DNA of 64,000 nt from Confluentibacter sediminis (GCF_003258355.1 NZ_QKPO01000007.1:176038-240037), one strand, 5' to 3'; shown: positions 42,321 through 50,952, numbered from the stretch's first letter. Notes: a model not told the origin generated them from the letters alone. Program-made: numbers and translations.

Positions 42321-44786
42321 CTATTTCATAACAAAGGTGTATGATTTGCCTTTTTGAGTAGGCATATCATATAGAAATGTTTGTTTTAATGGTAACGGCT
42401 GAATATCTGATGCGTCAGAAATAATAGGGTCTTTAATTTTACTAACTACAAAAAAGTCATTAGGATTTTCACCAGAGGCGTTTTTTAGTTTTTTTCCGGA
42501 TTTCGATTTCATTTCATTGGGGGTTCTTAATCTTAAGTTACCACCTAAAGTTGATGTGATTTTCACAGATACCAATTCGCCATTTTCCCAAGTCATATTA
42601 TCAATTGTAAAACCACCTCTTGTTTTTAAACCACTAATCATACCATTTTTAAAATTATCTGGTAATGCTGGTATTAATTGTATGGCACCATCTGAACTTT
42701 GCATTAACATTTCTGTGATTCCAGAAGTGCAACCAAAGTTACCATCAATTTGAAAAGGAGGGTGTGCATCAAAAAGGTTGTTGTATGTGCCACCACCACC
42801 ACGAATAGTTCCAAGTGGCATTAATTGATTTTGAATTAATTTGTAGGCATGATTACCATCTTGCATTTTTGCCCACCAGTTTACTTTCCAGCCCATACTC
42901 CAGCCAGTTGATACATCTCCTCTTTGTAAAAGTGTGTTTTTTGCTGCTGCAAAAAGTTTAGGATTTCTATAAGGCGAAATTTGGTTTGATGGATATAACC
43001 CATATAAATGGGAAATATGACGGTGATTGTCAGTTGGGCTATCAACATCGTCTAACCATTCTTGTAATTGATTGTGTTTGCCAATTTGCATGGGAGGTAA
43101 TCTTTTTTTGAGGCCTTCTAATTTCTCAATTAAATCTTTATCTTTTCCAAGTGCTTTAGCTGCGTTAATAGTAGCACTGAAAACATCAAACGCCAGTTGA
43201 TTGTCCATGGTCGATCCTGCAGTTATGGAAGCACCTTGGTGTTCTTTGGGGGCATTTTCTGGAGAATTTCCAGGGGCAACTACTAACCATTTGTATTTTG
43301 GGTGTTCTACTAAAAAATCGGCATAAAATTGAGCGGCACCTTTTATAGCAGGATATACAGATTCTAGATATATTTTGTCACCTGTATACAAATAATGTTC
43401 CCATAAATGTTGACTTAACCAGCCGCCGCCGCCATTCCAAATGCCCCAGAAAGAACCATCTATGGGGCCTGTTATTCTCCATATATCTGTATTATGGTGT
43501 GCCAGCCAACCATGGGCACCGTACATCACTTTTGCTGTTTCCTTGCCTGTTTCAGAAAGTTCCATAATCATTTTCAAAAGCGGCTCGTGCATCTCTGATA
43601 GATTGGTTTTCTCTGCAGGCCAATAATTCATTTCTGCATTAATATTGATTGTGTATTTACTGTCCCATGCAGGCTTCATATTTCCATTCCAAAGACCTTG
43701 GAGGTTTGCGGGTTGACCACCGGGTTGCGATGAAGAAATTAACAAATATCTTCCGTACTGGTAATAAAGAGTGACAAATGAAGGGTCTTCAGTATTATTG
43801 AAGTTTTTAAGCCGTTCATCTGTTGGTAATTTACTTGCTTCTGTAGAGCCTAGATCTAGGTTTACTCGATTAAAATAGTCTTGATAGGCGGCTATATGTT
43901 CAGCTTTCATAGTTTCGTAATTCTTATTGAAAGCTTTGTCCATATAATCTTTAGCACGCTGATTTTCGTCGCCAGTTATATCATGATAATTATTAAAGTT
44001 TGAAGCAATAGAAATAAATATAGTTACAGAATTTGCATTCTTTATATCTACTGAATTATCGGTATGGCTCATATTACCACCATTCGTTTTTATTCTGGCC
44101 AGTGCATTAAATTCTACTTTACCTTCTACACCCTCATGGTCGCTGGTAGTTCCCCAAAGAGATAACTCGTTGTTTCCATTAATTTTAATCTTCTGTTTAA
44201 CATGTTGTGTGGTTAGTGATGCTGAAAAAGAAATCTTTTCAGGCTTATCTGCAGAAAGTCTAACAACCATTACTCTGTCTGGAAAGGAAGTAAAAGCTTC
44301 TCTAACATATGTGACACCATCAACCGTATACGTAGTTTTGGCAATGGCATTTTCAATATCTAATTCCCGATAATAGTTAGAATAATTTTCATGACCCGCA
44401 AACGTCAATTCCAAATTGCCAACAGGTTGGAACATTTGGCCGTGAGATTTTTTGGTGATTATTTTTTCATTCGCTAAGTTCTCAGCTGCTTTGTATTCTC
44501 CTTCAAAAATGAGTTTTCTAACTTCAGGTAATGCTTCTAAGGCATTAGGATTATCGTTTCTATTCGGGCTTCCACTCCAAACAGTATGCTCATTAAGTTG
44601 GAAAATGTCTTTTTCAACATTGCCATAAACCATGGCTGCTTGGAAACCATTCCCAATAGGTAGCGCATTTTCCCAAACTTTTCCAGAGGGTGCATTATAC
44701 CATAATTTCATGGTATTTGTGTCTTGAGCAAATCCTGATGTTGAAATTCCAATTAGAAATAAAAAGATGGTTAAGCTTTTCTTCAT
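42321..44786 (-). CDS. GH95 alpha-L-fucosidase/alpha-L-galactosidase
   Basis: An 821-residue secreted enzyme (signal near STSGFAQ). The family N-terminus (LWYNAPSGKVWENALPIGNG) and QLNEHTVWSGSP are clear. The (alpha/alpha)6 barrel has TININAEMNYWPAE near residue 382 (family Asn pair) and FQIDGNFGCTSG near 680 (family Asp). Characterised GH95 enzymes are alpha-1,2-L-fucosidases, but members in complex arabinoxylan PULs act as alpha-L-galactosidases; this context favours the latter. First gene of the long operon, with a palindrome 53 bases upstream. Confidence 0.92.
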   Translation of the reverse strand: MKKSLTIFLFLIGISTSGFAQDTNTMKLWYNAPSGKVWENALPIGNGFQAAMVYGNVEKDIFQLNEHTVWSGSPNRNDNPNALEALPEVRKLIFEGEYKAAENLANEKIITKKSHGQMFQPVGNLELTFAGHENYSNYYRELDIENAIAKTTYTVDGVTYVREAFTSFPDRVMVVRLSADKPEKISFSASLTTQHVKQKIKINGNNELSLWGTTSDHEGVEGKVEFNALARIKTNGGNMSHTDNSVDIKNANSVTIFISIASNFNNYHDITGDENQRAKDYMDKAFNKNYETMKAEHIAAYQDYFNRVNLDLGSTEASKLPTDERLKNFNNTEDPSFVTLYYQYGRYLLISSSQPGGQPANLQGLWNGNMKPAWDSKYTININAEMNYWPAEKTNLSEMHEPLLKMIMELSETGKETAKVMYGAHGWLAHHNTDIWRITGPIDGSFWGIWNGGGGWLSQHLWEHYLYTGDKIYLESVYPAIKGAAQFYADFLVEHPKYKWLVVAPGNSPENAPKEHQGASITAGSTMDNQLAFDVFSATINAAKALGKDKDLIEKLEGLKKRLPPMQIGKHNQLQEWLDDVDSPTDNHRHISHLYGLYPSNQISPYRNPKLFAAAKNTLLQRGDVSTGWSMGWKVNWWAKMQDGNHAYKLIQNQLMPLGTIRGGGGTYNNLFDAHPPFQIDGNFGCTSGITEMLMQSSDGAIQLIPALPDNFKNGMISGLKTRGGFTIDNMTWENGELVSVKITSTLGGNLRLRTPNEMKSKSGKKLKNASGENPNDFFVVSKIKDPIISDASDIQPLPLKQTFLYDMPTQKGKSYTFVMK

Positions 44787-44838
44787 GTTCTTAGTTATGT
44801 TTTAGATGGTAAAAATTCAATTAATAAATATATTGAAT

Positions 44839-44859
44839 AAAGTGTAAATATTACACTTT
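44839..44859. promoter_or_regulatory. 21-base palindrome upstream of the GH95 operon
   Basis: A perfect inverted repeat of 9 bases (AAAGTGTAA and its complement) with a 3-base centre. It lies 53 bases before the GH95 start codon. It could be an operator for a dimeric regulator or a hairpin in the mRNA leader. It is not followed by a T-run typical of a terminator. Confidence 0.55.
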
Positions 44860-45198
44860 TAAAGTTTAAATATTTTTTAAAACTTGTTTAAATTTTTGCA
44901 TGGGATTGAATAACAAGAGTGTGTGATGTGTTTTTATGATTTTTTTATGATTTTTTTTAGGTAAGTGATTATTCTTTATCGATTGACAACAATTGTTCCT
45001 GGTTCACAGAAATACAAATGCATCGGCAGATTTCTTCAATACAAAAATAAAAGTTTTTAGGGCGCAGTTCAGAGGTGTAAGAAATACAAAGTTCTTCCTC
45101 TTTAGGTTAACTCAATTATTTACATAAATTTTCAAAATATCCAGAAATTAGGCTTAATCCCTAATTTGGAACTCCGAAAGTTGAGTTCTTAAAAAAGT
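44860..45198 (-). promoter_or_regulatory. Gene-free region upstream of the GH95 operon
   Basis: About 340 bases without a gene. It must hold the promoter of the long PUL operon. The only partial match on the - strand is TATTTTTG at 45049-45042 with a CTG in place of TTG 20 bases upstream, so the call is weak. If used, it would give a leader of about 250 bases containing the palindrome at 44839-44859. Confidence 0.35.
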
Positions 45199-45232
45199 AA
45201 AGCCTTGAAAATTTTAATATTTTCAAGGCTTT
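45199..45232 (-). terminator. Terminator after tRNA-Lys
   Basis: A perfect 14-base-pair stem (45199-45212 with 45219-45232), 6-base loop. On the - strand the 3' arm is followed by ACTTTTTTAAG. It lies 28 bases beyond the tRNA 3' end. Confidence 0.85.
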
Positions 45233-45260
45233 GTAACAACTTGTTGAAAGTTAATTAAAG

Positions 45261-45333
45261 TGACCGGGCTGGGATTCGAACCCAGGACCCTTTCATTAAA
45301 AGTGAAATGCTCTACCAACTGAGCTACCAGGTC
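45261..45333 (-). tRNA. tRNA-Lys (anticodon TTT)
   Basis: A 73-base cloverleaf on the - strand: acceptor GACCTGG, D arm GCTC AGTTGGTA GAGC, anticodon arm TTTCA CTTTTAA TGAAA with anticodon TTT, variable loop, T arm CTGGG TTCGAAT CCCAG, acceptor CCCGGTC plus discriminator A. CCA is not encoded. The fifth acceptor pair is a T-C mismatch; all other stems pair. A promoter and a terminator flank it closely. Confidence 0.95.
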
Positions 45334-45352
45334 TGTCTCTTTAATGAGGGTG

Positions 45353-45382
45353 CAAATATAAAATGTTTAATTAATAAAACAA
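45353..45382 (-). promoter_or_regulatory. Promoter of tRNA-Lys
   Basis: On the - strand: TTG (45382-45380), 19 bases, TATATTTG (45360-45353), an exact match to the Bacteroidota -33/-7 pattern TTG-N19-TAnnTTTG. The -7 box ends 19 bases before the tRNA. Confidence 0.65.
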
Positions 45383-45459
45383 TGCTTTTTTTGTAGATTT
45401 TTTTGTTTTTTTGCGGAACTAATGTCTATGTTTTTAATAATCAATTTAAAAGCTAAAAA

Positions 45460-45981
45460 ATGAATGTAATATTAATAGGGTATATGGCTTCAGGAAAGTC
45501 CACAATAGGTAGGGTTTTAGCTGAAAAGTTGAATCATCATTTTATTGATTTGGATGATTATATTGAAAAAAAGGAGCAAATATCTATTGGGAATATTTTT
45601 AAATCTAAAGGTGAAATATATTTTAGAAAGCTAGAAAAAAAATATTTGAAAGCTATTTTAGAAAACGAAAATCATGTGGTTTTATCTTTAGGAGGTGGTA
45701 CGCCATGCTATGGAGATAATATGAATCTAATTTTAAATGATGCTAATTCCATAAGTATTTATTTAAAAACGAGTATTGCAGCATTAGTGAGTAGATTAAA
45801 GAATGAAAAATCTAAACGCCCTTTAATTGCTCATATTGAAACGGATGATTTACTTGCAGAATTTATAGGAAAACATCTGTTTGAGCGCTCCCAGTATTAC
45901 AATCTCGCTGAAACAAAAATTGTTACAGATGGTAAAGCAGGAACAGAAATTGTAGAAGAGTTGATGGCGACTCTACTTTAA
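45460..45981 (+). CDS. aroK: Shikimate kinase
   Basis: A 173-residue cytoplasmic kinase that phosphorylates shikimate at the 3-OH with ATP in the aromatic amino-acid pathway. Walker A GYMASGKSTIG near residues 7-17, shikimate-binding DLDDYIE near 31-37, LSLGGGTP near 77-84, and a lid with KSKRPL. Length is normal. No other shikimate gene is adjacent. Its last 9 bases overlap the convergent phosphoribosyltransferase gene. Confidence 0.94.
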   Translation: MNVILIGYMASGKSTIGRVLAEKLNHHFIDLDDYIEKKEQISIGNIFKSKGEIYFRKLEKKYLKAILENENHVVLSLGGGTPCYGDNMNLILNDANSISIYLKTSIAALVSRLKNEKSKRPLIAHIETDDLLAEFIGKHLFERSQYYNLAETKIVTDGKAGTEIVEELMATLL

Positions 45982-46476
45982 AAAAGCTTCAAAAACTTTA
46001 CCTTCTAAATTAATATATACATGCTCTTGCAAGGATGTAGATAATGAGATGCCTTTAAAATCGGCTTTAACTGGATATTTTTTGTGGTTTCTGTTTACTA
46101 AAACAGCTGTTTTAAATTGTTTTAATGGTACGTCTAAAAAATGTTTAACACCATAAATTAAAGTAGTGCCAGAGTTTAAAACATCATCCACTAAAACTAA
46201 AGATTTATTTTTATAATCTTCTTTAGTAAGCGAGGTTTTAATATCTAACCAGGGATTTTTTTTGTCAATACTAACTTTACAAAGAATCACATGTAAATCA
46301 GATATTTTTTGTAAAACTGTTTTTAATTTTTTTGCAAAAATATAGCCATTGCCTTCTATACCAGCTAAAATCACTTCATTTTCATTCACATTTGTTTCAT
46401 AAATTTGAAATGCAATGCGTCTAATTTTATGATTGATTTCATCATGGTTAAGTATAATGTTGTTTTTAACTTCCAT
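45973..46476 (-). CDS. Phosphoribosyltransferase domain protein (PyrR-like)
   Basis: A 167-residue type-I phosphoribosyltransferase. The PRPP-binding motif VLVDDVLNSGTTL is clear, with the preceding IEGNGYIFAKKL loop. PyrR-type and hypoxanthine-type enzymes share this pattern, and no pyrimidine gene is nearby, so the substrate base is not assigned. Convergent with aroK, with a 9-base 3' overlap. Confidence 0.85.
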   Translation of the reverse strand: MEVKNNIILNHDEINHKIRRIAFQIYETNVNENEVILAGIEGNGYIFAKKLKTVLQKISDLHVILCKVSIDKKNPWLDIKTSLTKEDYKNKSLVLVDDVLNSGTTLIYGVKHFLDVPLKQFKTAVLVNRNHKKYPVKADFKGISLSTSLQEHVYINLEGKVFEAFLK

Positions 46477-46562
46477 AAGTTTTGGTTAAAAAATTAAAAG
46501 CATAAAATTACTCATTTTTATCCGTTTAGATTGTTTTTTTCAAATCACATACGAAAATAAAA

Positions 46563-46946
46563 TTAAATATCACTATTAGACGCTTCCTCATTATAGTCCT
46601 CTATATCCCTTCTGTCTTTTTTGGTAGGTCTTCCAACACCTTTTTCTCTATAATAATCTTTAGCGTATTTTAAAAGTTCCTGTGCTTCAAACTGTTCTTT
46701 AGGGGTATGGTCCGTTCTATATATATCAACTAATTTGGCTCCAACTCTGCTTTCGGGTAGGTCATTTACCGTAATTTGATATTTTATTTGATTTAACCGT
46801 ATTTCAATTTTATCTTGAGGATAAACATCTCTGCTAGGCTTTACAATATCATTATTAATCCTGATATGCCCTTTTTTGCAAGCAGTTGTCGCTAAAGTTC
46901 TTGTTTTATAATACCTCACACACCATAAATACTTATCAATTCGCAT
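46563..46946 (-). CDS. S4-domain RNA-binding protein (Hsp15-like)
   Basis: A 127-residue protein. I use the ATG at 46946 (MRIDKYLWCVRYYKTRT), which begins the S4 fold exactly, rather than a longer frame starting at 47036. The S4 domain spans residues 1-65 and is followed by a basic tail (GVGRPTKKDRRDIED). Hsp15 proteins bind stalled 50S subunits with attached peptidyl-tRNA; this one is the flavobacterial relative. Divergent from the FKBP lipoprotein gene. Confidence 0.85.
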   Translation of the reverse strand: MRIDKYLWCVRYYKTRTLATTACKKGHIRINNDIVKPSRDVYPQDKIEIRLNQIKYQITVNDLPESRVGAKLVDIYRTDHTPKEQFEAQELLKYAKDYYREKGVGRPTKKDRRDIEDYNEEASNSDI

Positions 46947-46977
46947 ATAATTATTTATAAAAACTACGTTAATGTTC

Positions 46978-47008
46978 TTGTACAAGATTATATTAAAATT
47001 GTATCTTG
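46978..47008 (+). promoter_or_regulatory. Possible promoter of the FKBP lipoprotein gene
   Basis: TTG at 46978-46980, 21 bases, then TATCTTG at 47002-47008, one base short of TAnnTTTG. Confidence 0.3.
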
Positions 47009-47117
47009 CGACCTCAAAAATAAACAATAATGTCACATTTATTATTTAAAATTGTAAATGTTGAAAGATTATATATTGTATGGTATGAAATTAGAAAAAA
47101 ACAATAAAAAAAGACAA

Positions 47118-48131
47118 ATGAATTTAGAAAAAATAGGATTGCTTATTTTATTTTTGACCCTAGGTTTAACGTCTTGTAAAAAAGATGACGACGAAGTTAC
47201 ACCTCCAACACCTCCTAGAGATCGAGGCGAACAGCAGATAAGAGACAAAGACTCTTTGATTGGATATTTAGAAAGCCATTATTATAATTCTGATGATTTT
47301 GTATCAAATCCAAATCCAAGCATATCAGATCTTATCATTACCAAATTAAATGATGGAGAAGCTGTGCCAGATGGAAAAACTTTATTGAAAGATGCGGTAG
47401 GAAGCTCTAAAAAAACAACTTATGCAGAAACTGAATATGAGTTTTATGTTCTTAATTTAAATCAAGGAGGTGGAGATTCTCCAACTTTTGCTGATGATGT
47501 ATTTGTGACCTATGAGGGTTTTACTTTAGATGATAATGTTTTTGATAGCGCAGTAACACCAGTAACGTTTGATTTACTATCAGTTATTTCTGGGTGGGGA
47601 AAAGTTTTTCCAGAATTCAATACGGCTGAGTCTTTTGTTGTTGGTGATGATGGTAGTGTTAGCTTTATGAACCATGGATTGGGTGTTATGTTTTTGCCTT
47701 CTGGATTAGCATATTTTTCTAATGCTCAAAGGGGGATTCCTGCATATTCTCCCTTAATCTTTAAGTTTGAATTATTACAAATGTTTCAAAAAGATCATGA
47801 CGGAGATGGCATTCCTACATATTTAGAAGGAACGACAGAGAATACTGATGATGACACTTATACAAGTTCTGGTTATATATATCCATTATATGATTATTTA
47901 GATACAGACGATGATGGTGATGGTATTTTAACGAAAGATGAAATTGAAATTACAACAGTTAACAAGCTAACTAGACAAGAAGTTCTAGATATAAAAACTT
48001 CTTTAGCCTACAATCAAGTGCTTTTAAATAAAATAAAAAAAGAAGAAGATAATAGCTATACAGGAACTATAATTACCTTTACCGATACAGATGGTGTTAA
48101 ACCTTTTGATTATTTAGATAAAAATAACTAA
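47118..48131 (+). CDS. FKBP-like surface lipoprotein with calcium-binding-type repeats
   Basis: A 337-residue lipoprotein if started at the ATG at 47118, which places a compact signal (MNLEKIGLLILFLTLGLTSC) directly upstream; in-frame ATGs at 47058 and 47085 would give an overlong N-region. CKKDDDEVTPP after the lipobox resembles a Bacteroidota surface-export signal. The middle resembles an FKBP peptidyl-prolyl isomerase domain (FADDVFVTYEGFTLDDNVFDS, near IPAYSPLIFKFELL). The C-terminal third has Asp-rich loops DHDGDGIPTYLE and DTDDDGDGILTKDE, like thrombospondin-3 or EF-hand calcium loops. Flavobacterial relatives are annotated FKBP-type isomerases; whether the active site is intact is unclear. 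Confidence 0.75.
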   Translation: MNLEKIGLLILFLTLGLTSCKKDDDEVTPPTPPRDRGEQQIRDKDSLIGYLESHYYNSDDFVSNPNPSISDLIITKLNDGEAVPDGKTLLKDAVGSSKKTTYAETEYEFYVLNLNQGGGDSPTFADDVFVTYEGFTLDDNVFDSAVTPVTFDLLSVISGWGKVFPEFNTAESFVVGDDGSVSFMNHGLGVMFLPSGLAYFSNAQRGIPAYSPLIFKFELLQMFQKDHDGDGIPTYLEGTTENTDDDTYTSSGYIYPLYDYLDTDDDGDGILTKDEIEITTVNKLTRQEVLDIKTSLAYNQVLLNKIKKEEDNSYTGTIITFTDTDGVKPFDYLDKNN

Positions 48132-48139
48132 TAATATTA

Positions 48140-48170
48140 AAAAGCCTCACTATTTCAGTGAGGCTTTTTA
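48140..48170. terminator. Bidirectional terminator between convergent genes
   Basis: A perfect 13-base-pair stem (48140-48152 with 48158-48170), 5-base loop, with A-run before and T-run after. It serves both the FKBP gene (+) and the outer-membrane protein gene (-). Confidence 0.93.
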
Positions 48171-48194
48171 ATATATGTGTAGAATACGGTTCTA

Positions 48195-48809
48195 TTATAA
48201 TAGCAGTGATAAACTTAAAATAAGTTGATCTGGTCTAGTATCTAATCTACTTGTTCCTATGCCATTATTTCCAATAAAGGTGGCTTCATTATCACTAAAA
48301 CCTCTTTCATATCTTAGGTCTATACCAAGTTTATTGATGTTAAGTCCAATACCAAAATTTAATCCAACGGTAAAATCATTTTTCACATCATTAATGGCAA
48401 TGCCATTAAAATCGGAATCTAAAATATATTGAAATGAAGGGCCGGCAAAAACACTAACAGGCCCTAATACTTTAATACCAACTAATAAAGGCGCATCTAG
48501 TTTTTGCATTTTAAAACTATCATTATCATAATCACTTTTGGTACTGGTGTATACTAGCTCTGGTTTAAAATATATTTGATTTCCTATTTTTCCAAATAAA
48601 CCAATATGATATCCAACGTTTCTATCTGGATGTTTGGCATTACTGCCTATAGACTCAAAATAGTCACCATTGGCATTGTAGTTTAAACCTCCTTTAATAC
48701 CAAAACCTGTAGCAGATTGCGCAAAAGTAAATGATGATATCGATACTAAAAATAATGCTAGTAAAATGGTCTTTTTACTAGCATATAATTTGTTCTTTAA
48801 ATTTTTCAT
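48195..48809 (-). CDS. Outer-membrane beta-barrel protein (PorT/OmpW-like size)
   Basis: A 204-residue protein with a signal peptide (KKTILLALFLVSISSFTFAQ). I start at the ATG at 48809 rather than an in-frame TTG at 48851. Alternating hydrophobic/polar strands and GFGIKGGLNYN, VGYHIGLFGKIG and FTVGLNFGIGLNI are typical of eight-stranded barrels annotated as outer membrane protein beta-barrel (porin family). It ends in alternating hydrophobic residues LILSLSLLL. Function unknown. Confidence 0.8.
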   Translation of the reverse strand: MKNLKNKLYASKKTILLALFLVSISSFTFAQSATGFGIKGGLNYNANGDYFESIGSNAKHPDRNVGYHIGLFGKIGNQIYFKPELVYTSTKSDYDNDSFKMQKLDAPLLVGIKVLGPVSVFAGPSFQYILDSDFNGIAINDVKNDFTVGLNFGIGLNINKLGIDLRYERGFSDNEATFIGNNGIGTSRLDTRPDQLILSLSLLL

Positions 48810-48982
48810 AAAATTCGTTTTTAAATTTGACTTGAGTTTTTGATTTTTCAAAAATATATATCCCTTTATAGTTACCTATTATATAATTTTTTCAGATTAT
48901 TATATAATTCGATAAAATGAAATTGATATATTAATTGACATTCGATATATGTCTAATCAAAAACGTTGCCAAACGAATTTTA

Positions 48983-49936
48983 TTACTTTCTTTTTATAAC
49001 ATTAAGAGCTTTTTCAACAATGGCAGCACTGTTTAATCCGTATTTGTCCATAAGTTGCGCTGGTGTACCAGATTCTCCAAATGTATCATTAGTAGCCACA
49101 AATTCTTGCGGGGTTGGGTTGTTTAATGCTAAAACTCTAGCAACACTTTCCCCTAAACCACCTAAATAATTATGTTCTTCAGCAGTTACAATACATCCAG
49201 TTTTTGCAACCGATTTAAGAATGGCTTCTTCATCTAAAGGTTTAATGGTGTGGATGTTGATAACTTCAGCAGTAATGCCTTTTTCAAACAATACTTTAGA
49301 AGCTTCTAAAGCTTCCCAAACCAAATGTCCAGTAGCGACGATAGTAACATCGGTACCTTCCGTAAGCATGACAGCTTTTCCAATTTCAAATTTCTGATCT
49401 TCTGGTGTGAATATAGGCACTACAGGTCTTCCAAAACGTAAATAAACAGGGCCGTGATGAGCGGCAATAGCAATAGTTGCTGCTTTGGTTTGGTTGTAAT
49501 CACACGTATTGATAACGGTCATGCCAGGTAACATTTTCATTAAGCCAATATCTTCTAAAATTTGATGGGTTGCACCATCTTCACCTAATGTTAAGCCAGC
49601 GTGCGATGCACATATTTTTACATTCTTATCTGAATAGGCGATAGATTGACGAATTTGGTCGTAAACACGACCTGTAGAAAAGTTTGCAAATGTACCTGTA
49701 AAAGGTATTTTGCCACCAATGGTTAAACCAGCAGCAATCCCCATCATATTAGCTTCTGCAATTCCTATTTGAAAAAAACGCTCGGGGTTTTCTTCAATAA
49801 ATTTCTCCATTTTTAAAGATCCAATTAAATCGGCACAAAGAGCCACCACATTCGGGTTTGTCCTTCCTAGCTCAGCTAAACCTGCTCCAAAACCACTTCT
49901 AGTATCTTTTTTTTCTGTATATGTATATGTTTTCAT
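48983..49936 (-). CDS. Transketolase, C-terminal subunit
   Basis: A 317-residue protein started at the ATG at 49936 ([10 protein letters not shown]); the upstream TTG is inside a repeat. It holds the pyrimidine-binding domain ([30 protein letters not shown] with the catalytic Glu) and the C-terminal domain ([13 protein letters not shown]). With the N-terminal subunit just upstream it forms the thiamine-diphosphate enzyme of the pentose phosphate pathway. It feeds the same pathway that uses xylose and arabinose freed by the PUL, though it is a general housekeeping enzyme. Confidence 0.93.
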   Translation of the reverse strand: MKTYTYTEKKDTRSGFGAGLAELGRTNPNVVALCADLIGSLKMEKFIEENPERFFQIGIAEANMMGIAAGLTIGGKIPFTGTFANFSTGRVYDQIRQSIAYSDKNVKICASHAGLTLGEDGATHQILEDIGLMKMLPGMTVINTCDYNQTKAATIAIAAHHGPVYLRFGRPVVPIFTPEDQKFEIGKAVMLTEGTDVTIVATGHLVWEALEASKVLFEKGITAEVINIHTIKPLDEEAILKSVAKTGCIVTAEEHNYLGGLGESVARVLALNNPTPQEFVATNDTFGESGTPAQLMDKYGLNSAAIVEKALNVIKRK

Positions 49937-49939
49937 AAG

Positions 49940-50052
49940 CCTCCCTAATCCCTCCAAAGGAGGGACTTTTTTCAGGTATTATTTAAATTTAGTAATCATT
50001 TTTTATAGGTTGTCTAAACATTCCTCCCTTTTGGGGAGGTTAGGAGGGAATT
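49940..50052. repeat. Pair of inverted CCTCCC-type repeats between the transketolase genes
   Basis: Two related elements in opposite orientation: copy A at about 49940-49975 and copy B at about 50020-50052 (reverse complement). Each contains its own small hairpin (CCTCCAAAGGAGG; CTCCC/GGGAG type), and the two arms can also pair with each other around an AT-rich centre of about 45 bases. Their C/G-runs stand out from the AT-rich surroundings. From memory, similar elements are scattered through flavobacterial genomes. Confidence 0.65.
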
Positions 50053-50898
50053 TTAATAGTCTCCTAGAGTTTCTGGATTTTGTGCTAAACCTTTAGCTAA
50101 TTGCTCGTCGTTTGGTGCTTTACCGTGCCAAGCATGCGTGTACATCATAAAATCGACACCATGACCCATAATGGTTTTTAATAACACACAAACAGGTTTG
50201 CCTTTTCCAGTTTTAGATTTAGCTTCTGCCATGCCTTTTAAAATAGCGTCAATATTATTGCCTTCTTCTATTTCGACTACAACCCAACCAAATGCTTCAA
50301 ATTTAGCTTTAATGCTTCCCATTGGTAATACTTCGTCCGTAGAACCATCAATTTGTTGTCCGTTTAAATCTATGGTAGAAATAATATTGTCAACTTTTTT
50401 GGCAGCAGCATACATAATGGCTTCCCAATTTTGGCCTTCTTGAAGTTCACCATCACCGTGTAGGGTATAAACTAAATGTTTATCACCATTAAGTTTTTTT
50501 GCTTGAGCCGCTCCTAATGCTACAGACATACCTTGCCCTAAAGATCCAGAAGCAATTCTTACCCCTGGCAACCCTTCGTGAGTAGTTGGGTGACCTTGTA
50601 AACGAGAGTTTAATAATCGGAATGTATTTAATTCTTCAACAGGGAAATAACCTGCTCTGGAAATAACACTATAAAAAACCGGTGAAATATGTCCATTTGA
50701 TAAAAAGAAAAGATCTTCACCAATACCATCCATATCAAAACCTTCTTTTCTTTCCATAATTTCATTGTATAATGAAACCAAGAATTCTGTACAACCTAAT
50801 GAACCTCCTGGATGACCAGAGTTTACTTTATGAACCATTCGTAAAATGTCTCTTCGAACTTGAATAGTTAAATCTTCTAAATGTTTAGTGTTTGGCAT
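50053..50898 (-). CDS. Transketolase, N-terminal subunit
   Basis: A 281-residue thiamine-diphosphate-binding subunit. I start at the ATG at 50898 (MPNTKHLEDL) rather than an in-frame TTG at 50925 that lies inside the promoter. Seen: VNSGHPGGSLGCTEFL, GSLGQGMSVALGAA, and the ThDP motif GDGELQEGQNWEA with IISTIDLNGQQ. Pairs with the following gene across the inverted-repeat spacer. Confidence 0.94.
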   Translation of the reverse strand: MPNTKHLEDLTIQVRRDILRMVHKVNSGHPGGSLGCTEFLVSLYNEIMERKEGFDMDGIGEDLFFLSNGHISPVFYSVISRAGYFPVEELNTFRLLNSRLQGHPTTHEGLPGVRIASGSLGQGMSVALGAAQAKKLNGDKHLVYTLHGDGELQEGQNWEAIMYAAAKKVDNIISTIDLNGQQIDGSTDEVLPMGSIKAKFEAFGWVVVEIEEGNNIDAILKGMAEAKSKTGKGKPVCVLLKTIMGHGVDFMMYTHAWHGKAPNDEQLAKGLAQNPETLGDY

Positions 50899-50922
50899 AT
50901 CTAATTTGTTAATTTTGCTTGA

Positions 50923-50952
50923 CAAAAATAGGCTATTAAGATAGTTTTACAA
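50923..50952 (-). promoter_or_regulatory. Promoter of the transketolase operon
   Basis: On the - strand: TTG (50952-50950), 19 bases, TATTTTTG (50930-50923), an exact match to the Bacteroidota promoter pattern. The -7 box ends 24 bases before the ATG. Confidence 0.6.

Noticed and set aside
44787..45198. A riboswitch upstream of the GH95 operon
   Set aside because: Only a palindrome and AT-rich DNA are visible; no known riboswitch core could be recognised.
46947..47036. 30-residue N-terminal extension of the S4 protein
   Set aside because: The extension is AT-rich, covers the divergent promoter region and precedes a complete S4 domain that starts with its own ATG.
50899..50925. TTG start at 50925 for the transketolase N-subunit
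   Set aside because: It overlaps the -7 promoter box; the ATG at 50898 fits better.
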